From NCBI GenBank assembly GCA_024636835.1, contig JAGXGH010000107.1, forward strand, positions 1 through 59,025: a DNA stretch of 59,025 nucleotides, written 5' to 3'. How positions within the stretch are numbered: position 1 is the first letter of the stretch; each line of letters opens with the position of its first letter. The notes beneath the pieces were generated by a model that searched no databases, was not told the origin of the DNA, and saw nothing but the letters and a program-made list of their open reading frames with translations. Positions 45,069 to 53,329 of this stretch are shown here, one piece after another. This stretch comes from Verrucomicrobiales bacterium. Its GTDB lineage: Bacteria; Verrucomicrobiota; Verrucomicrobiia; Verrucomicrobiales; SLCJ01. A program made the position numbers and the translations under genes.

Positions 45069-46301
45069 ATGAAAACACCGGAAGTGACTGATTTACAGCA
45101 GGATGGGGTTCGTGAGGCGCTGTTGGGAGTGAAGGCGAAGACGGCGGCGAGCCTTGGCGCAGGGTGGTGGGATAGGCGGATGGATGTGGATGGTGTCTCG
45201 CGCGGAACGAAGGGACGTAAACGACTCTTGGGCGCTAAGGGGCAACTCTCCTGCTACCATGTGATGAGCCGGACAGTGGGTGGGGATGTGTTCTTCGACG
45301 ATGTGGAAAAAGAAGCGCTGAAAACGTTGATCTGGAAGCTGGCGAGGTTTTGCCGTGTGCGCGTGCTGACGTATTCTGTGATGGGAAACCACTTCCATGT
45401 TCTGCTCGAAATTCCAGATAAGGAAAAGCTGGTGGAAGAATTCACTGGCGAAGAAGGCGAACGCCGACTGCTGACTCATATGCGGTGCCTGTACTCCACG
45501 GCAGCGGTGGACTCCTTGGGCGGTGAACTCAAGCGTATGCGTGATGAGGGACGGGAGAAAGATGCACAAGCCATCGTCGACTATGTGATCGCCCGGATGG
45601 CAGATCTCTCTCGTTATATGAAGGAGGTGAAAGAGCGGTTTACTCGTTGGTATAACAAGCGTCGCGGGAGGCGCGGAACCTTGTGGATGGATCGCTTTAA
45701 GAGTGTGATTGTTGGCGATGGCGAAGCCCTGAGAACCATGGCGCAATACATTGACCTCAATGCGGTGAGGGCAGGAATTGTCGATGATCCAGCGGATTAT
45801 CGTTGGTGTGGGTGGACGGAAGCGCAGGGTGGTAGTCGTCGTGCGAAGAGAGGGATTTGTCGGGTGATGGATTGCTCGGTCGATAGCTGGGAGCGGGGAG
45901 CAAAAGATGCGGCGGATAACTACTCTGCTGCAATGGAGGCGGTGGTATTGGGCGAATGTATGGACGAAGCTGAGGGGAAAGCCGTAAGCAGTAATGACCA
46001 AATAAGCGAGACCGCCAAGCAAAGAGAATCGAAAGGCGAAGTGTCGTCAGGGAAACCGCGAGACAAGAGTTCGGCAGAAGTTGGCAATTTACTACTGCAA
46101 CGAGTGAGGTATTTCACAGATGGCGCGGTGATCGGAACGAAAGCGTTTGTGCAGAGCGTGTTCGAAGCGAACCGTGGTCAGTTCTCGAAGACTCGGGGTC
46201 ACATCTCACAACCGTTTAGAGACCCCGGAGACACGACGAAGCGTGGCAAGACAGGTCTGCACTCGTTGAGGGACTTGCGTTTGGACGTTTACGATGAGTA
46301 G
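45069..46301 (+). CDS. REP-associated tyrosine transposase (RAYT)
   Basis: 410 residues, Y1/HUH superfamily related to IS200/IS605 TnpA. Near the N-terminus QLSCYHVMSRTVGGD opens the domain, the HUH motif HFH lies in VMGNHFHVLLEIP (about residues 106-109), and RFTRWYNKRRGRRGTLWMDR carries the tyrosine-bearing helix typical of RAYTs. The C-terminal 110 residues end with VRYFTDGAVIGTKAFV, a tail frequent in RAYTs of this phylum. RAYTs are single-copy domesticated transposases that bind and cut REP hairpins. ATG at 45069; upstream in-frame starts are unlikely. It sits where a third member of the paralogue family used to be (see 46331-46357). Confidence 0.9.
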   Translation: MKTPEVTDLQQDGVREALLGVKAKTAASLGAGWWDRRMDVDGVSRGTKGRKRLLGAKGQLSCYHVMSRTVGGDVFFDDVEKEALKTLIWKLARFCRVRVLTYSVMGNHFHVLLEIPDKEKLVEEFTGEEGERRLLTHMRCLYSTAAVDSLGGELKRMRDEGREKDAQAIVDYVIARMADLSRYMKEVKERFTRWYNKRRGRRGTLWMDRFKSVIVGDGEALRTMAQYIDLNAVRAGIVDDPADYRWCGWTEAQGGSRRAKRGICRVMDCSVDSWERGAKDAADNYSAAMEAVVLGECMDEAEGKAVSSNDQISETAKQRESKGEVSSGKPRDKSSAEVGNLLLQRVRYFTDGAVIGTKAFVQSVFEANRGQFSKTRGHISQPFRDPGDTTKRGKTGLHSLRDLRLDVYDE

Positions 46302-46330
46302 CAAAAAGGTGGAGATACGCAGTTGGCGAG

Positions 46331-46357
46331 AATGACGAGAGTGGCTACCTGCTGGAA
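46331..46357 (+). pseudogene. 3' scrap of a third paralogue A/B gene
   Basis: 27 bases matching the end of paralogue A (AACGACGAGAGTGGCTACCT and onwards) at 25 of 27 positions. It is followed, as in A, by a spacer with GACACGA and then the GGCCGCACC terminator. It has no reading frame to speak of and remains just downstream of the RAYT stop. Interpreted as the remnant of a third copy lost when the RAYT arrived. Confidence 0.75.
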
Positions 46358-46391
46358 ACGTTTTTTGGTGCTTTCGTAAGCTCATGACACG

Positions 46392-46427
46392 AAAAAAGGC
46401 CGCACCTGCGTGGGTGCGACCTTTTGT
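46392..46427. terminator. Terminator copy T3, bidirectional
   Basis: AAAAGGCCGCACC, six-base loop, GGTGCGACCTTTT: 12-bp stem with one C.A mismatch. On the minus strand a TTTTTT follows, so it also serves rpmF, whose stop is 29 bases away. Confidence 0.88.
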
Positions 46428-46455
46428 GAAATGTTCGTGCTAGACGAGTCGGTGC

Positions 46456-46638
46456 TTAGAGAGCGTCGACGTCGAGGACCTGACGGTCGCCGTAGTAGCC
46501 GCAGGACGGGCAGGCGATGTGGCCAGGTTTGGTGCTTCCGCACTCGGAGCAGGTCTGGAATTTAGGGGCACGCCAGCGGTTGGCGCCACGGCGCATGCGT
46601 TTGCGGCATTTGGTCGTTCTTGTTTTTGGTGCAGCCAT
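46456..46638 (-). CDS. rpmF: 50S ribosomal protein L32
   Basis: 60 residues, normal L32 size. AAPKTRTTKCRKRMRRGANR begins it, and a four-cysteine zinc site CSECGS...CPSCGYYG follows, so it is the zinc-binding (C+) form. Last gene of a coaD-yceD-rpmF string; the yceD-rpmF pair is classic and fits coordinated ribosome production. Confidence 0.96.
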   Translation of the reverse strand: MAAPKTRTTKCRKRMRRGANRWRAPKFQTCSECGSTKPGHIACPSCGYYGDRQVLDVDAL

Positions 46639-46698
46639 GGTCTTGGATGGTTAGATGGTTCGGAGAATCTTGAGATGCCGAGAAATTCGGCGCTTTCG

Positions 46699-47214
46699 TT
46701 ATTTTTTGTCGTCTTGCTTCCACGTGTCGAGGGCGGACCAGACATCGTTTTCACTAGATGAAGAAGGTTTACCCTCGCTGCTGTCGTCCTCGTCATCGAC
46801 GATTTCTTCAGGAACGGCGGTAAACCGATCTCCTACCGAACAGACCCTTTCGTCGCTCGAAGCGTCGCAATGGGGGTAGGCCGGAAGGCTGAGGAGCATA
46901 TCTTCACGAATGCGTTCTGTCAAATCGACTATGCCACGATTTTCGATTTCTAGTTCGGCATTGTAGTCGTCGATGACGAGATTGAAGGGGAATTTCTCGA
47001 GACAGCGTGTGCATTCGACTTCGAATTGGGAGCTAATGGAACCTTCGATGCGCAGGATTTCATCGAATACATAGGCCTTCAGGTCATATTCTATGGGGCT
47101 TAGGGGCTGGGCGTCGCCGGGCGTGAGCTCGAATACATCTCCCTCGGTGGAGCCGCGAACGAGTTCGCCCTCCATGGGGATGTCATTGATCGGAATTTGA
47201 AGTGTGGAGAGCAA
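46699..47214 (-). CDS. yceD: YceD/DUF177-family protein
   Basis: 171 residues with the DUF177 core FEVECTRCLEKFPF, adjacent to rpmF as in most bacteria. YceD homologues are linked to 23S rRNA processing or stability, but the molecular activity is not settled. The tail DDEDDSSEGKPSSSSEND is acidic and low in complexity, then ALDTWKQ ends it as typical. The start is 20 bases downstream of the coaD stop. Confidence 0.88.
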   Translation of the reverse strand: MLSTLQIPINDIPMEGELVRGSTEGDVFELTPGDAQPLSPIEYDLKAYVFDEILRIEGSISSQFEVECTRCLEKFPFNLVIDDYNAELEIENRGIVDLTERIREDMLLSLPAYPHCDASSDERVCSVGDRFTAVPEEIVDDEDDSSEGKPSSSSENDVWSALDTWKQDDKK

Positions 47215-47234
47215 AATGGTTGGTTTTTTTTGGT

Positions 47235-47720
47235 TTAGGGGCGGAATTTTTGCTCCAGCGCGTCAGCAACCTTCGGCGAAACGAAGGCTGAGATGTCGCC
47301 GTTGAGGCGTGACACTTCTTTGATCATCCGCGAGCTGATGTAGGAATACTCCTCCTTGGGCATCAGGAAAATGGTTTCGAGGTCGGGTTGTATTTTGCGG
47401 TTCATGAGCGCCATCTGGAACTCGAACTCAAAGTCGGAAATCGCACGTAGTCCGCGAACCAGTGCAGTGGCTCCTTGCTTGATCGCGTATTCGACGAGCA
47501 AGCCATTAAAGGCATCGACGCGCACATTGGTGAGGTTTTCCTCCGCGAGGCTGGAGCGAATAAGATCGACGCGCTCGGCGCTGGTGAATAGTGGCTGTTT
47601 GGCGTCGTTATGCGCGACAGCGACCACGACTTCATCGAAGAGCTTGGCAGCTCGTTTGATGACATCGAGGTGTCCAAGGGTGATGGGGTCGAAGGACCCG
47701 GGATAGACCGCCTTGCGCAT
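47235..47720 (-). CDS. coaD: Phosphopantetheine adenylyltransferase
   Basis: 161 residues, penultimate step of coenzyme A synthesis. AVYPGSFDPITLGHLDVI gives the HxGH-type nucleotidyltransferase site (T-L-G-H), RGLRAISDFEFEFQMALMNR the substrate lid, and YSYISSRMIKEV the ISSR/T motif. Length and motifs are standard. First gene of the coaD-yceD-rpmF unit. Confidence 0.96.
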   Translation of the reverse strand: MRKAVYPGSFDPITLGHLDVIKRAAKLFDEVVVAVAHNDAKQPLFTSAERVDLIRSSLAEENLTNVRVDAFNGLLVEYAIKQGATALVRGLRAISDFEFEFQMALMNRKIQPDLETIFLMPKEEYSYISSRMIKEVSRLNGDISAFVSPKVADALEQKFRP

Positions 47721-47963
47721 ATGGAAAGAAAGCGCCCGTTTGGAGGAAAATGCAAGTCGGGATGCGTGGGTGGTTATTTGGGATTGGAGAATGGAGCCTC
47801 GGCGGGGATGGAAGGCGGTCAGGAGATCGTTAGGCGGCAGGCTGTGTTAGGTTTTAGGTGTTATTGTTTTAAGTAGATGGCAATAATGGGTCGGTGGTTT
47901 AGAGATGCCTGCGGGTGGGGGATGTTTGCTGGTTTTCAGATGGATGAAAGCGGAGCGGTGGGG

Positions 47964-48030
47964 GGAGAGCGCCTGCGCCGGAGTGGGGGATTGTGACCAA
48001 GATGGTCACATCACGGAGAGCGCCTGCGCC
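47964..48030. repeat. 16-bp direct repeats flanking a hairpin, coaD-aat gap
   Basis: GGAGAGCGCCTGCGCC is exact at 47964-47979 and 48015-48030. Between them TGTGACCA-AGA-TGGTCACA (47992-48010) is a perfect 8-bp stem-loop. The 47721-48108 gap otherwise holds no gene that I can support. Confidence 0.8.
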
Positions 48031-48108
48031 TTACTAATGCGCCCGGTGCCCAGTGCCTGCTAGCTTTCGGGCTGGAATTTGAGCGTTGAATGGTTTTAGT
48101 TTGTTGTC

Positions 48109-48705
48109 GTGAGTGAGTTTCCCCATCCGGTTGATCGAATTGAGCCAGGTTTTTTGCTATCGGCTTACGCTTCGGGTTTGTTTCCGATGGCTCTGGACAG
48201 TGGTGAGATTGGATGGTTTGCGCCCGACCCTCGCGGGGTGATTCCACTCGATCGGTTTCACATTCCGAAAGGTCTGCGCCGTGTTTTGAAGAAACGTCCG
48301 TTTGAAATTCGCGTAGACACTGCGTTTCTCGAAGTTATAGAGGGGTGTGCGGATCGCGAAGAGACGTGGATTTCGGAAACGATCTTGCGCAGCTATCTTG
48401 AACTTCATCAACGCGGGCAAGCGCACTCGGTCGAAGCATGGCAGGATGGCGAGCTGGTCGGAGGGCTTTACGGCGTGCGCTTAGAGGGTGCGTTTTTTGG
48501 CGAGTCGATGTTCTCACGCGTGAGTGAGGCATCGAAGGTGTGCCTTGTCGCTTTGGTCGAGCGCTTAAAACGCGGAGGGTTCGTGCTACTGGATACTCAG
48601 TGGAACAATCACCACCTCGCGCAATTCGGCTGCGAGGAAATCGATGCCGAAGAATATGCAGCGATGTTGGCGGAGGCTATGGAGACGGAAGGGCAGTGGG
48701 GCTAG
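48109..48705 (+). CDS. aat: Leucyl/phenylalanyl-tRNA--protein transferase
   Basis: 198 residues, slightly short for Aat. It adds Leu or Phe to proteins with N-terminal Arg or Lys, which marks them for ClpS/ClpAP degradation. GLFPMALDSGEIGWFAPDPRG, GGLYGVRLEGAFFGESMFS and LLDTQWNNHHLAQFG are the family blocks. The start is a GTG at 48109, 3 codons before the PHPVDR block, and there is no ATG nearby. Confidence 0.93.
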   Translation: MSEFPHPVDRIEPGFLLSAYASGLFPMALDSGEIGWFAPDPRGVIPLDRFHIPKGLRRVLKKRPFEIRVDTAFLEVIEGCADREETWISETILRSYLELHQRGQAHSVEAWQDGELVGGLYGVRLEGAFFGESMFSRVSEASKVCLVALVERLKRGGFVLLDTQWNNHHLAQFGCEEIDAEEYAAMLAEAMETEGQWG

Positions 48706-48872
48706 CAACCGGCGACCATTTGAAATTGCTCACTTAACCTGTAGGATCATCGGCCTACTCAATAAAATTCTTCTCCTGCAGTCGAAGACTAATCACTTGA
48801 CAGTATCGGTTAGCTTCCCCTTATTTGCAGTATCCTCTACCCTCCTTCATCACAGAAAATTTCAGCAAAATT

Positions 48873-50132
48873 ATGATCAACCTTCTCAGAAAACACGAAC
48901 AGGAAGGAAAACGAATCCGTGTCGCCGTGATTGGTCTGGGCATTATGGGCATCGGAGTGGCTCGGCAGATTTGTCAGGCGGCTGGAATGAGCGTTGCTAT
49001 GGTAGCTGATTTTAACCCCGAGGTTCTGGAGCGTAACAAGGCAGTGATCGATGAACTGCGCAAGGACTACAATGGGCTGGTCGTTTCCACCGATGCAATG
49101 ACGGCTTTGGATGAGACGGAATATGATGTCCTGGTTGAGTGCTCCACCGCGATTTCCGATGCGCTGAAGTATTGTCTCAAGGCAATTGATAACAAGGCGC
49201 ATCTGGTTTTGATGAATGCGGAAGTGGATGTGGCATTTGGTCGGCTTTTGAAGCATGAGGCAGACAAGGCGGGAGTGGTATATACTTCGGATGCGGGCGA
49301 CCAGCACGGGGTGATTACCCAGGTGTGGAACGAGATGCAGTTGTGGGGGATGGAGATGGTTCAGGCCGGTAACATCAAAGGGTTTCTTGACCGCTATGCG
49401 ACACCCACTTCGATCGCTGGCGAGGCTGCGAAGCGTAATCTCAACCCGGTGCCATGCTGCGCCTATACGGACGGCACTAAGCTTAACATTGAAATGGCAC
49501 TCCTCGCCAACGCGTACGGTTGGCGTCCGCATGTTCGTGGGATGGAGGGACCGAAAGTTGTTCACGTAGATGACCTTCTCGACGGAGTTTTTGATTACGA
49601 CGCTTACGAGGGTGAGGGGAAAGTTGACTATATTCTGGGTGGTAAGCCTGGTGCCGGCGTTTATTGCATAGGCAAGATGACCGACAAACTGGCGGACTTC
49701 CAGAAGCCCTATCTCTCCTACTACAAACTCGGAGATGGTCCTTACTACGTGCTCTATCGTCCGTACCACCTATGTCATATGGAGACACCGTTGACGGTAG
49801 CTCGTGCCGCGCTGCTCAATGAGCCATTGCTTCAGCCTTGGAAAGGTTACGTGGCGGACGTTTATGCCTTTGCCAAGCGCGATATCAATTCAGGCGAGGT
49901 GATCGAGCATGGGATCGGTGGCGAGCATTTCTACGGTATGATTGAGAGTGCGGACATCGCTCAGAAAGAAGGCCTCGTGCCGATGTGGATGATAGAGCCC
50001 GATACCGAAGGGAACAAGGCGATCGTTACCGGTAGCGTGAGTAAAGACGGCGGTTTGACGATGGATAAGGTTGAGTTCCCCGATTCTTACATGCATCAGA
50101 TGGCAGCAAAACAAACCGAGCTTTGCGGTTGA
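48873..50132 (+). CDS. NAD(P)-dependent oxidoreductase, homoserine-dehydrogenase-like (COG4091 type)
   Basis: 419 residues. N-terminal Rossmann fold RVAVIGLGIMGIGVARQI (GxGxxGxG), followed by VLVECSTAISDALKY and VYTSDAGDQHGVI, then a C-terminal SAF-like domain (DVYAFAKRDINSGEVIEHGIGG). The layout matches predicted homoserine-dehydrogenase-like proteins found in carbohydrate and modified-sugar clusters; the reaction is not known here. The reading frame is open to 48825, but the ATG at 48873 begins the fold. The FAD gene follows 47 bases downstream, so the two probably form an operon. Confidence 0.82.
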   Translation: MINLLRKHEQEGKRIRVAVIGLGIMGIGVARQICQAAGMSVAMVADFNPEVLERNKAVIDELRKDYNGLVVSTDAMTALDETEYDVLVECSTAISDALKYCLKAIDNKAHLVLMNAEVDVAFGRLLKHEADKAGVVYTSDAGDQHGVITQVWNEMQLWGMEMVQAGNIKGFLDRYATPTSIAGEAAKRNLNPVPCCAYTDGTKLNIEMALLANAYGWRPHVRGMEGPKVVHVDDLLDGVFDYDAYEGEGKVDYILGGKPGAGVYCIGKMTDKLADFQKPYLSYYKLGDGPYYVLYRPYHLCHMETPLTVARAALLNEPLLQPWKGYVADVYAFAKRDINSGEVIEHGIGGEHFYGMIESADIAQKEGLVPMWMIEPDTEGNKAIVTGSVSKDGGLTMDKVEFPDSYMHQMAAKQTELCG

Positions 50133-50179
50133 TCTCAAGCGCTGAGATAAAATTCAGCAGTCTTCATCATCTCTGATCT

Positions 50180-51571
50180 GTGTCGCAAAAAGTCTCTACA
50201 AATTCACCCCATGTGCTCATTTTAGGTGGTGGAGTCTGTGGTTTATATGCCGCCCTTACGCTACTTGAAAAAGGGATTGAAGTAACGGTGTTGGAGAAGG
50301 AGGAAAGGCCTGGTGGTCTTGCTGCTGGGCACGAGCGAAATGGTAACTTTTATGATCTAGGTTGTCACATGCTGCACGCCCACGACGAAGGGGTGTTCGA
50401 CACGATCAAGGGGATCATGGGGGATGAGCGAATCGAAGTGAACCTCGATTCGAAGATTCGGTGGATGGGAAATTTCTACCGCTACCCGCTTCAATTTCAA
50501 GACATGATCAAAGGCATGTCCTTGTTCAAGTTGGGTTGGTATGGCTCGGCATTGGTTGGCTCACAAATCTGGTATAAGTTTTTTCCACGCGAACCGAAGG
50601 ACGCTGAGGAAGCGTTGATCATGCTTTACGGAAAGCCCTTGTATAGATTCTTCTTCCGCGACTTTACCCATCGATATTGGGGGATTCCTCCTCGCGAACT
50701 CTCGGCCACCTTTATTAAGTCCAAGATGCCTCGACTCTCCGCGGTCGATATTATCAAGAAGGCCTTGGCAAAGGTCGGGGTGAAAGAAAGAGAGCAGATG
50801 GCTGTGGACAGTGCGCTACTCGAAGAGACTTTGCATTATTCCCAGACCGGTGCGGAATCGATGCCACGTATGATGAGTGACGAGGTTGAGCGATTGGGCG
50901 GAAAGATTATGCTTAATCATCCGGTGAAGTCGGTTGAAGTGTCCGACGGAAAAGTGACAGGAGTTACCTGCGAAAACGGCGAGGTTTTTGAAGCGGATTA
51001 CTGCATTTCGACCATGCCGATGCCGTTGATGGCAAAATCCATTACGCCGACTCCGCCTCAAGGCGTCTTGGACGCTGCGAAGAATCTTCACTACAAGCCA
51101 ATCGCGATTTATGGTGTGTTAGTGAAGCAGGTGAAGTGTATTGATGCGCTCTACATTTACTACCGCCGTCGTATTTTCCATCGCGTTGGCGAGCCGACGA
51201 ATGCCGGACTGAAAGTCACACCCGAAGGCCACACTGTTCTGATCGTCGAAATGACTTGCGACAAGGGAGATGGGAAGTGGACCGGCGATCCGGATATTTG
51301 GAAACAGATTGTTGCGGATCTTGAGACTGAGAATATCTGCAAGCCCGAAGATATCGTCGAACACCACATTCTTCGATGTGAAACTGGCTATCCAATTTTC
51401 AAACTCGGCTTCGAGCCCTATTTTGAAACCTTGAAAAAATACATCGACGATATCCCGAACCTTTGGACCACAGGTCGCCAAGGTGGGTTCTGTTATCCGA
51501 ATATGCACAAAGCCATGCGAATGGGTGCTGATGCTGCCGAAGAGGTGATCAAGCTTGCTGGTAAGGATTAG
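50180..51571 (+). CDS. FAD-dependent amine-oxidase-type oxidoreductase
   Basis: 463 residues. Dinucleotide-binding VLILGGGVCGLYAALTLLEK and the acidic end of its second strand VTVLEKEERPGGLA are followed by the FAD motif GGLAAGHERNGN. A C-terminal TTGRQGGFCYPNMHKAMRMG closes the fold. It resembles protoporphyrinogen-oxidase/UDP-galactopyranose-mutase-like flavoproteins. GTG start at 50180. Downstream of the oxidoreductase at 48873 with which it is likely co-transcribed. The substrate is unknown; a role in a sugar or lipid modification is possible. Confidence 0.82.
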   Translation: MSQKVSTNSPHVLILGGGVCGLYAALTLLEKGIEVTVLEKEERPGGLAAGHERNGNFYDLGCHMLHAHDEGVFDTIKGIMGDERIEVNLDSKIRWMGNFYRYPLQFQDMIKGMSLFKLGWYGSALVGSQIWYKFFPREPKDAEEALIMLYGKPLYRFFFRDFTHRYWGIPPRELSATFIKSKMPRLSAVDIIKKALAKVGVKEREQMAVDSALLEETLHYSQTGAESMPRMMSDEVERLGGKIMLNHPVKSVEVSDGKVTGVTCENGEVFEADYCISTMPMPLMAKSITPTPPQGVLDAAKNLHYKPIAIYGVLVKQVKCIDALYIYYRRRIFHRVGEPTNAGLKVTPEGHTVLIVEMTCDKGDGKWTGDPDIWKQIVADLETENICKPEDIVEHHILRCETGYPIFKLGFEPYFETLKKYIDDIPNLWTTGRQGGFCYPNMHKAMRMGADAAEEVIKLAGKD

Positions 51572-51648
51572 ATTAGGTGGTGGCGTCCATTGTGTTACGA
51601 CCTTCGCCTCGCTTTGGTTGGAATTTGACCGGGTCGGTCGACAAGTTT

Positions 51649-52272
51649 CTAGTTCGACTCACTGCGTGCGGAAGTGAGTGCTTCCAGCACAAGCGAAATG
51701 CGATCACAGCAGTGGAACTCATTGATTACTTTGCGGAGCAGATCATGATCACCACCGAGGAAGTGATAGGCTATCAGGTCGGCAATCGTGCCGCCATCGT
51801 CGAGGCTTCGTAGATGTTTCAGCATGGCGATCGCAGCCTCGTCATCATCGCTGATCATACCATCGATGGTGTCGAGGAGTTGTTCAGTGATTTCAGTTTC
51901 CGCATTTTTACAACATTCGTCGTTACCGATCCACTCGACAGTCGCTAATGGGTATTCGCTCTGTTCATTCCATTGCGTGAATCGAACGCGTTGAGTGCCC
52001 TGTATCATCAAGTTTGAAGTGCCGTCAGGATTAGTGACGCAGGCGCGGATGAATCCGGCACAGCCCAGTGGATAGACATTTTCGGTTTCGATGAGCGAGC
52101 TTGCATCCTTTCGCTTGCAGGCGACGGCGAAGAGTCGATCGGAGTCGAGTGCCTCAGTGATCATCGTTTGGTAGCGCTCTTCGAAGATATGTAGTGGGAG
52201 AACGCATTGTGGAAGTAGCGTGCATTCTGGAAGAATGATGGCGGGCAGTTTCGTAGGTCTTGCGTGGGGCAT
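51649..52272 (-). CDS. LON substrate-binding-domain protein
   Basis: 207 residues, only the N-terminal type domain of Lon protease. CVLPLHIFEERYQTMI is the family hallmark and YPLGCAGFIRACVTN follows. There is no AAA or protease domain. Stand-alone LON-domain proteins are widespread, with unproven roles, perhaps adaptors. Single gene on the minus strand, ending 78 bases from the FAD gene, tail to tail. Confidence 0.85.
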   Translation of the reverse strand: MPHARPTKLPAIILPECTLLPQCVLPLHIFEERYQTMITEALDSDRLFAVACKRKDASSLIETENVYPLGCAGFIRACVTNPDGTSNLMIQGTQRVRFTQWNEQSEYPLATVEWIGNDECCKNAETEITEQLLDTIDGMISDDDEAAIAMLKHLRSLDDGGTIADLIAYHFLGGDHDLLRKVINEFHCCDRISLVLEALTSARSESN

Positions 52273-52371
52273 AGAAGAGAGTGGAATCGGGGGGGGAGGC
52301 AGAAAATTTGCCAGTCAATGGACTAAATTACGCTGGCTAATGACCATCGGATGATGGAAATCCTTAATAGA

Positions 52372-52490
52372 CGAGTAATACCGCGATTGGATAAAAGTAG
52401 GATGATTCGCCGAGCGCAAGTAGCTCTCGATCAACCAACTCCACGTCTACAGGCGTCAAATCAATACCAAGACTCGGTAGAATACTGGGA
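52372..52490 (-). repeat. Interspersed repeat family C, inverted copy
   Basis: On the minus strand this reads like 56401-56505: CTTGGT-TTGAT-TGACGC, GTGGAGT, TTGATCG-GAGCT, CTTG-GC-GGCGAAT and TTTTAT. About 115 bp, with mismatches throughout, so it is an old copy. It lies in the 52273-52734 gap upstream of rpsO, with the hairpin at 52544 and the S15 leader. No gene is seen in the gap. Confidence 0.7.
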
Positions 52491-52543
52491 TGTGCGCTTC
52501 ATCGCAAGAACGTGGCAGGTATATATCATCGCGAAGGTATTGT

Positions 52544-52582
52544 AGCACTTGTGCTTGCGAATCCACGGAAAAGTGCTTTTTT
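52544..52582 (+). terminator. Terminator or attenuator in the rpsO upstream region
   Basis: AGCACTT ... AAGTGCT followed by TTTTT, 7-bp stem with a 20-base loop, 150 bases before the rpsO ATG. A second stem, TCCTGTC...GACAGGA (52587-52623), lies between it and the gene. Together they could be a leader control region; S15 represses its own mRNA in E. coli, but in other structures. Confidence 0.4.
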
Positions 52583-52734
52583 ACCCTCCTGTCCAAGCTG
52601 CGCCTTACGTGTAGCCGACAGGATAACCAGGTCCGAGCGGCCCATGCGGTTGATGATTGCCAATGCGATTTTCTGCTGCAGGTGCCGGGCTCCCAGCTCG
52701 CAGGGGGCTTCTTACCTACAAAACATACACAACA

Positions 52735-52998
52735 ATGAGCGAAGCTACTAAAACCATCGATATTAACGAATTCCGTAAGCACGAAGGAGACACCGGCAGT
52801 GCCGACGTCCAGATCGCGCGCCTTACCGGCCGCATCCTTCACCTTACGGCTCACATGCAGACCAACCGCAAAGACTTCTCGTCCCGCCGCGGTCTGCTCA
52901 AACTCGTCTCGACCCGTCGCAAACTTCTCGATTACGTGAAGCGTGAGGACGAGGCTCGTTACAAAGAGATCATCACAAAACTTGGCCTGCGCCGATAA
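52735..52998 (+). CDS. rpsO: 30S ribosomal protein S15
   Basis: 87 residues, normal S15. [20 protein letters not shown] and [20 protein letters not shown] are the 16S rRNA-binding helices. The ATG at 52735 is preceded by an AC-rich stretch without an obvious Shine-Dalgarno. A terminator follows after 8 bases, so it is monocistronic. Confidence 0.97.
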   Translation: MSEATKTIDINEFRKHEGDTGSADVQIARLTGRILHLTAHMQTNRKDFSSRRGLLKLVSTRRKLLDYVKREDEARYKEIITKLGLRR

Positions 52999-53006
52999 TC
53001 GCAGCG

Positions 53007-53040
53007 AAAAGGCTCCGGGGGAAACCTCGGAGCCTTTTTT
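53007..53040 (+). terminator. Rho-independent terminator of rpsO
   Basis: GGCTCCG, loop, CGGAGCC (53011-53034) followed by TTTTTT. Confidence 0.92.
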
Positions 53041-53074
53041 GTCGCGTATAACCCCGATGAATCGAGTCACGCGA

Positions 53075-53160
53075 TTGGGTGGTCGCGTAAAACGGCTGCG
53101 CCCCACGCGATCGGGTGACGTTGAAGGAAAGACACGGACGGCGTGGAAGCCATCCCTCCC
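53075..53160 (+). repeat. Interspersed repeat family B, copy without left end
   Basis: Core GGTCGCGTAAAACGGCTGCG, CCCCACGCGATCGGGTGACG, then GGACGGCGTGGAAGCCATCC and CTCCC. Right end intact, left end worn. The 53000-53329 gap holds this, the next copy and the terminator. Confidence 0.8.
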
Positions 53161-53200
53161 AGTGGAGATGCGCAAGTCGCGATCTCATGCATTGTTAAAG

Positions 53201-53313
53201 GGAGGGATGCTTTTCAAGCGTCCGTAACTTTGTGCGACGATGGAGAAGAATGCCGGCACCGGAATGGTGTGCGGTGCTGGAGGAAAGACACGGACGGCTG
53301 AAAGCCATCCCTC
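53201..53313 (+). repeat. Interspersed repeat family B, copy with both ends
   Basis: Left end GGAGGGATGCTTTTCAAGCG and right end GGACGGCTGAAAGCCATCCC form an imperfect inverted repeat of about 24 bp. The usual ACGCGATCG hairpin core is replaced by unrelated sequence, so it is the ends of the element that are conserved here. Confidence 0.75.
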
Positions 53314-53329
53314 TCGAGGGGAGGAACCA

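Noticed and set aside
45093..46022. 309-codon open frame on the minus strand
   Set aside because: Fully antisense to the RAYT, whose frame shows HUH motifs; the opposite product is H/P-rich with no family features.
48837..49769. 310-codon open frame on the minus strand
   Set aside because: Lies across the oxidoreductase at 48873, which has a clear Rossmann fold; the antisense product has no recognisable motifs.
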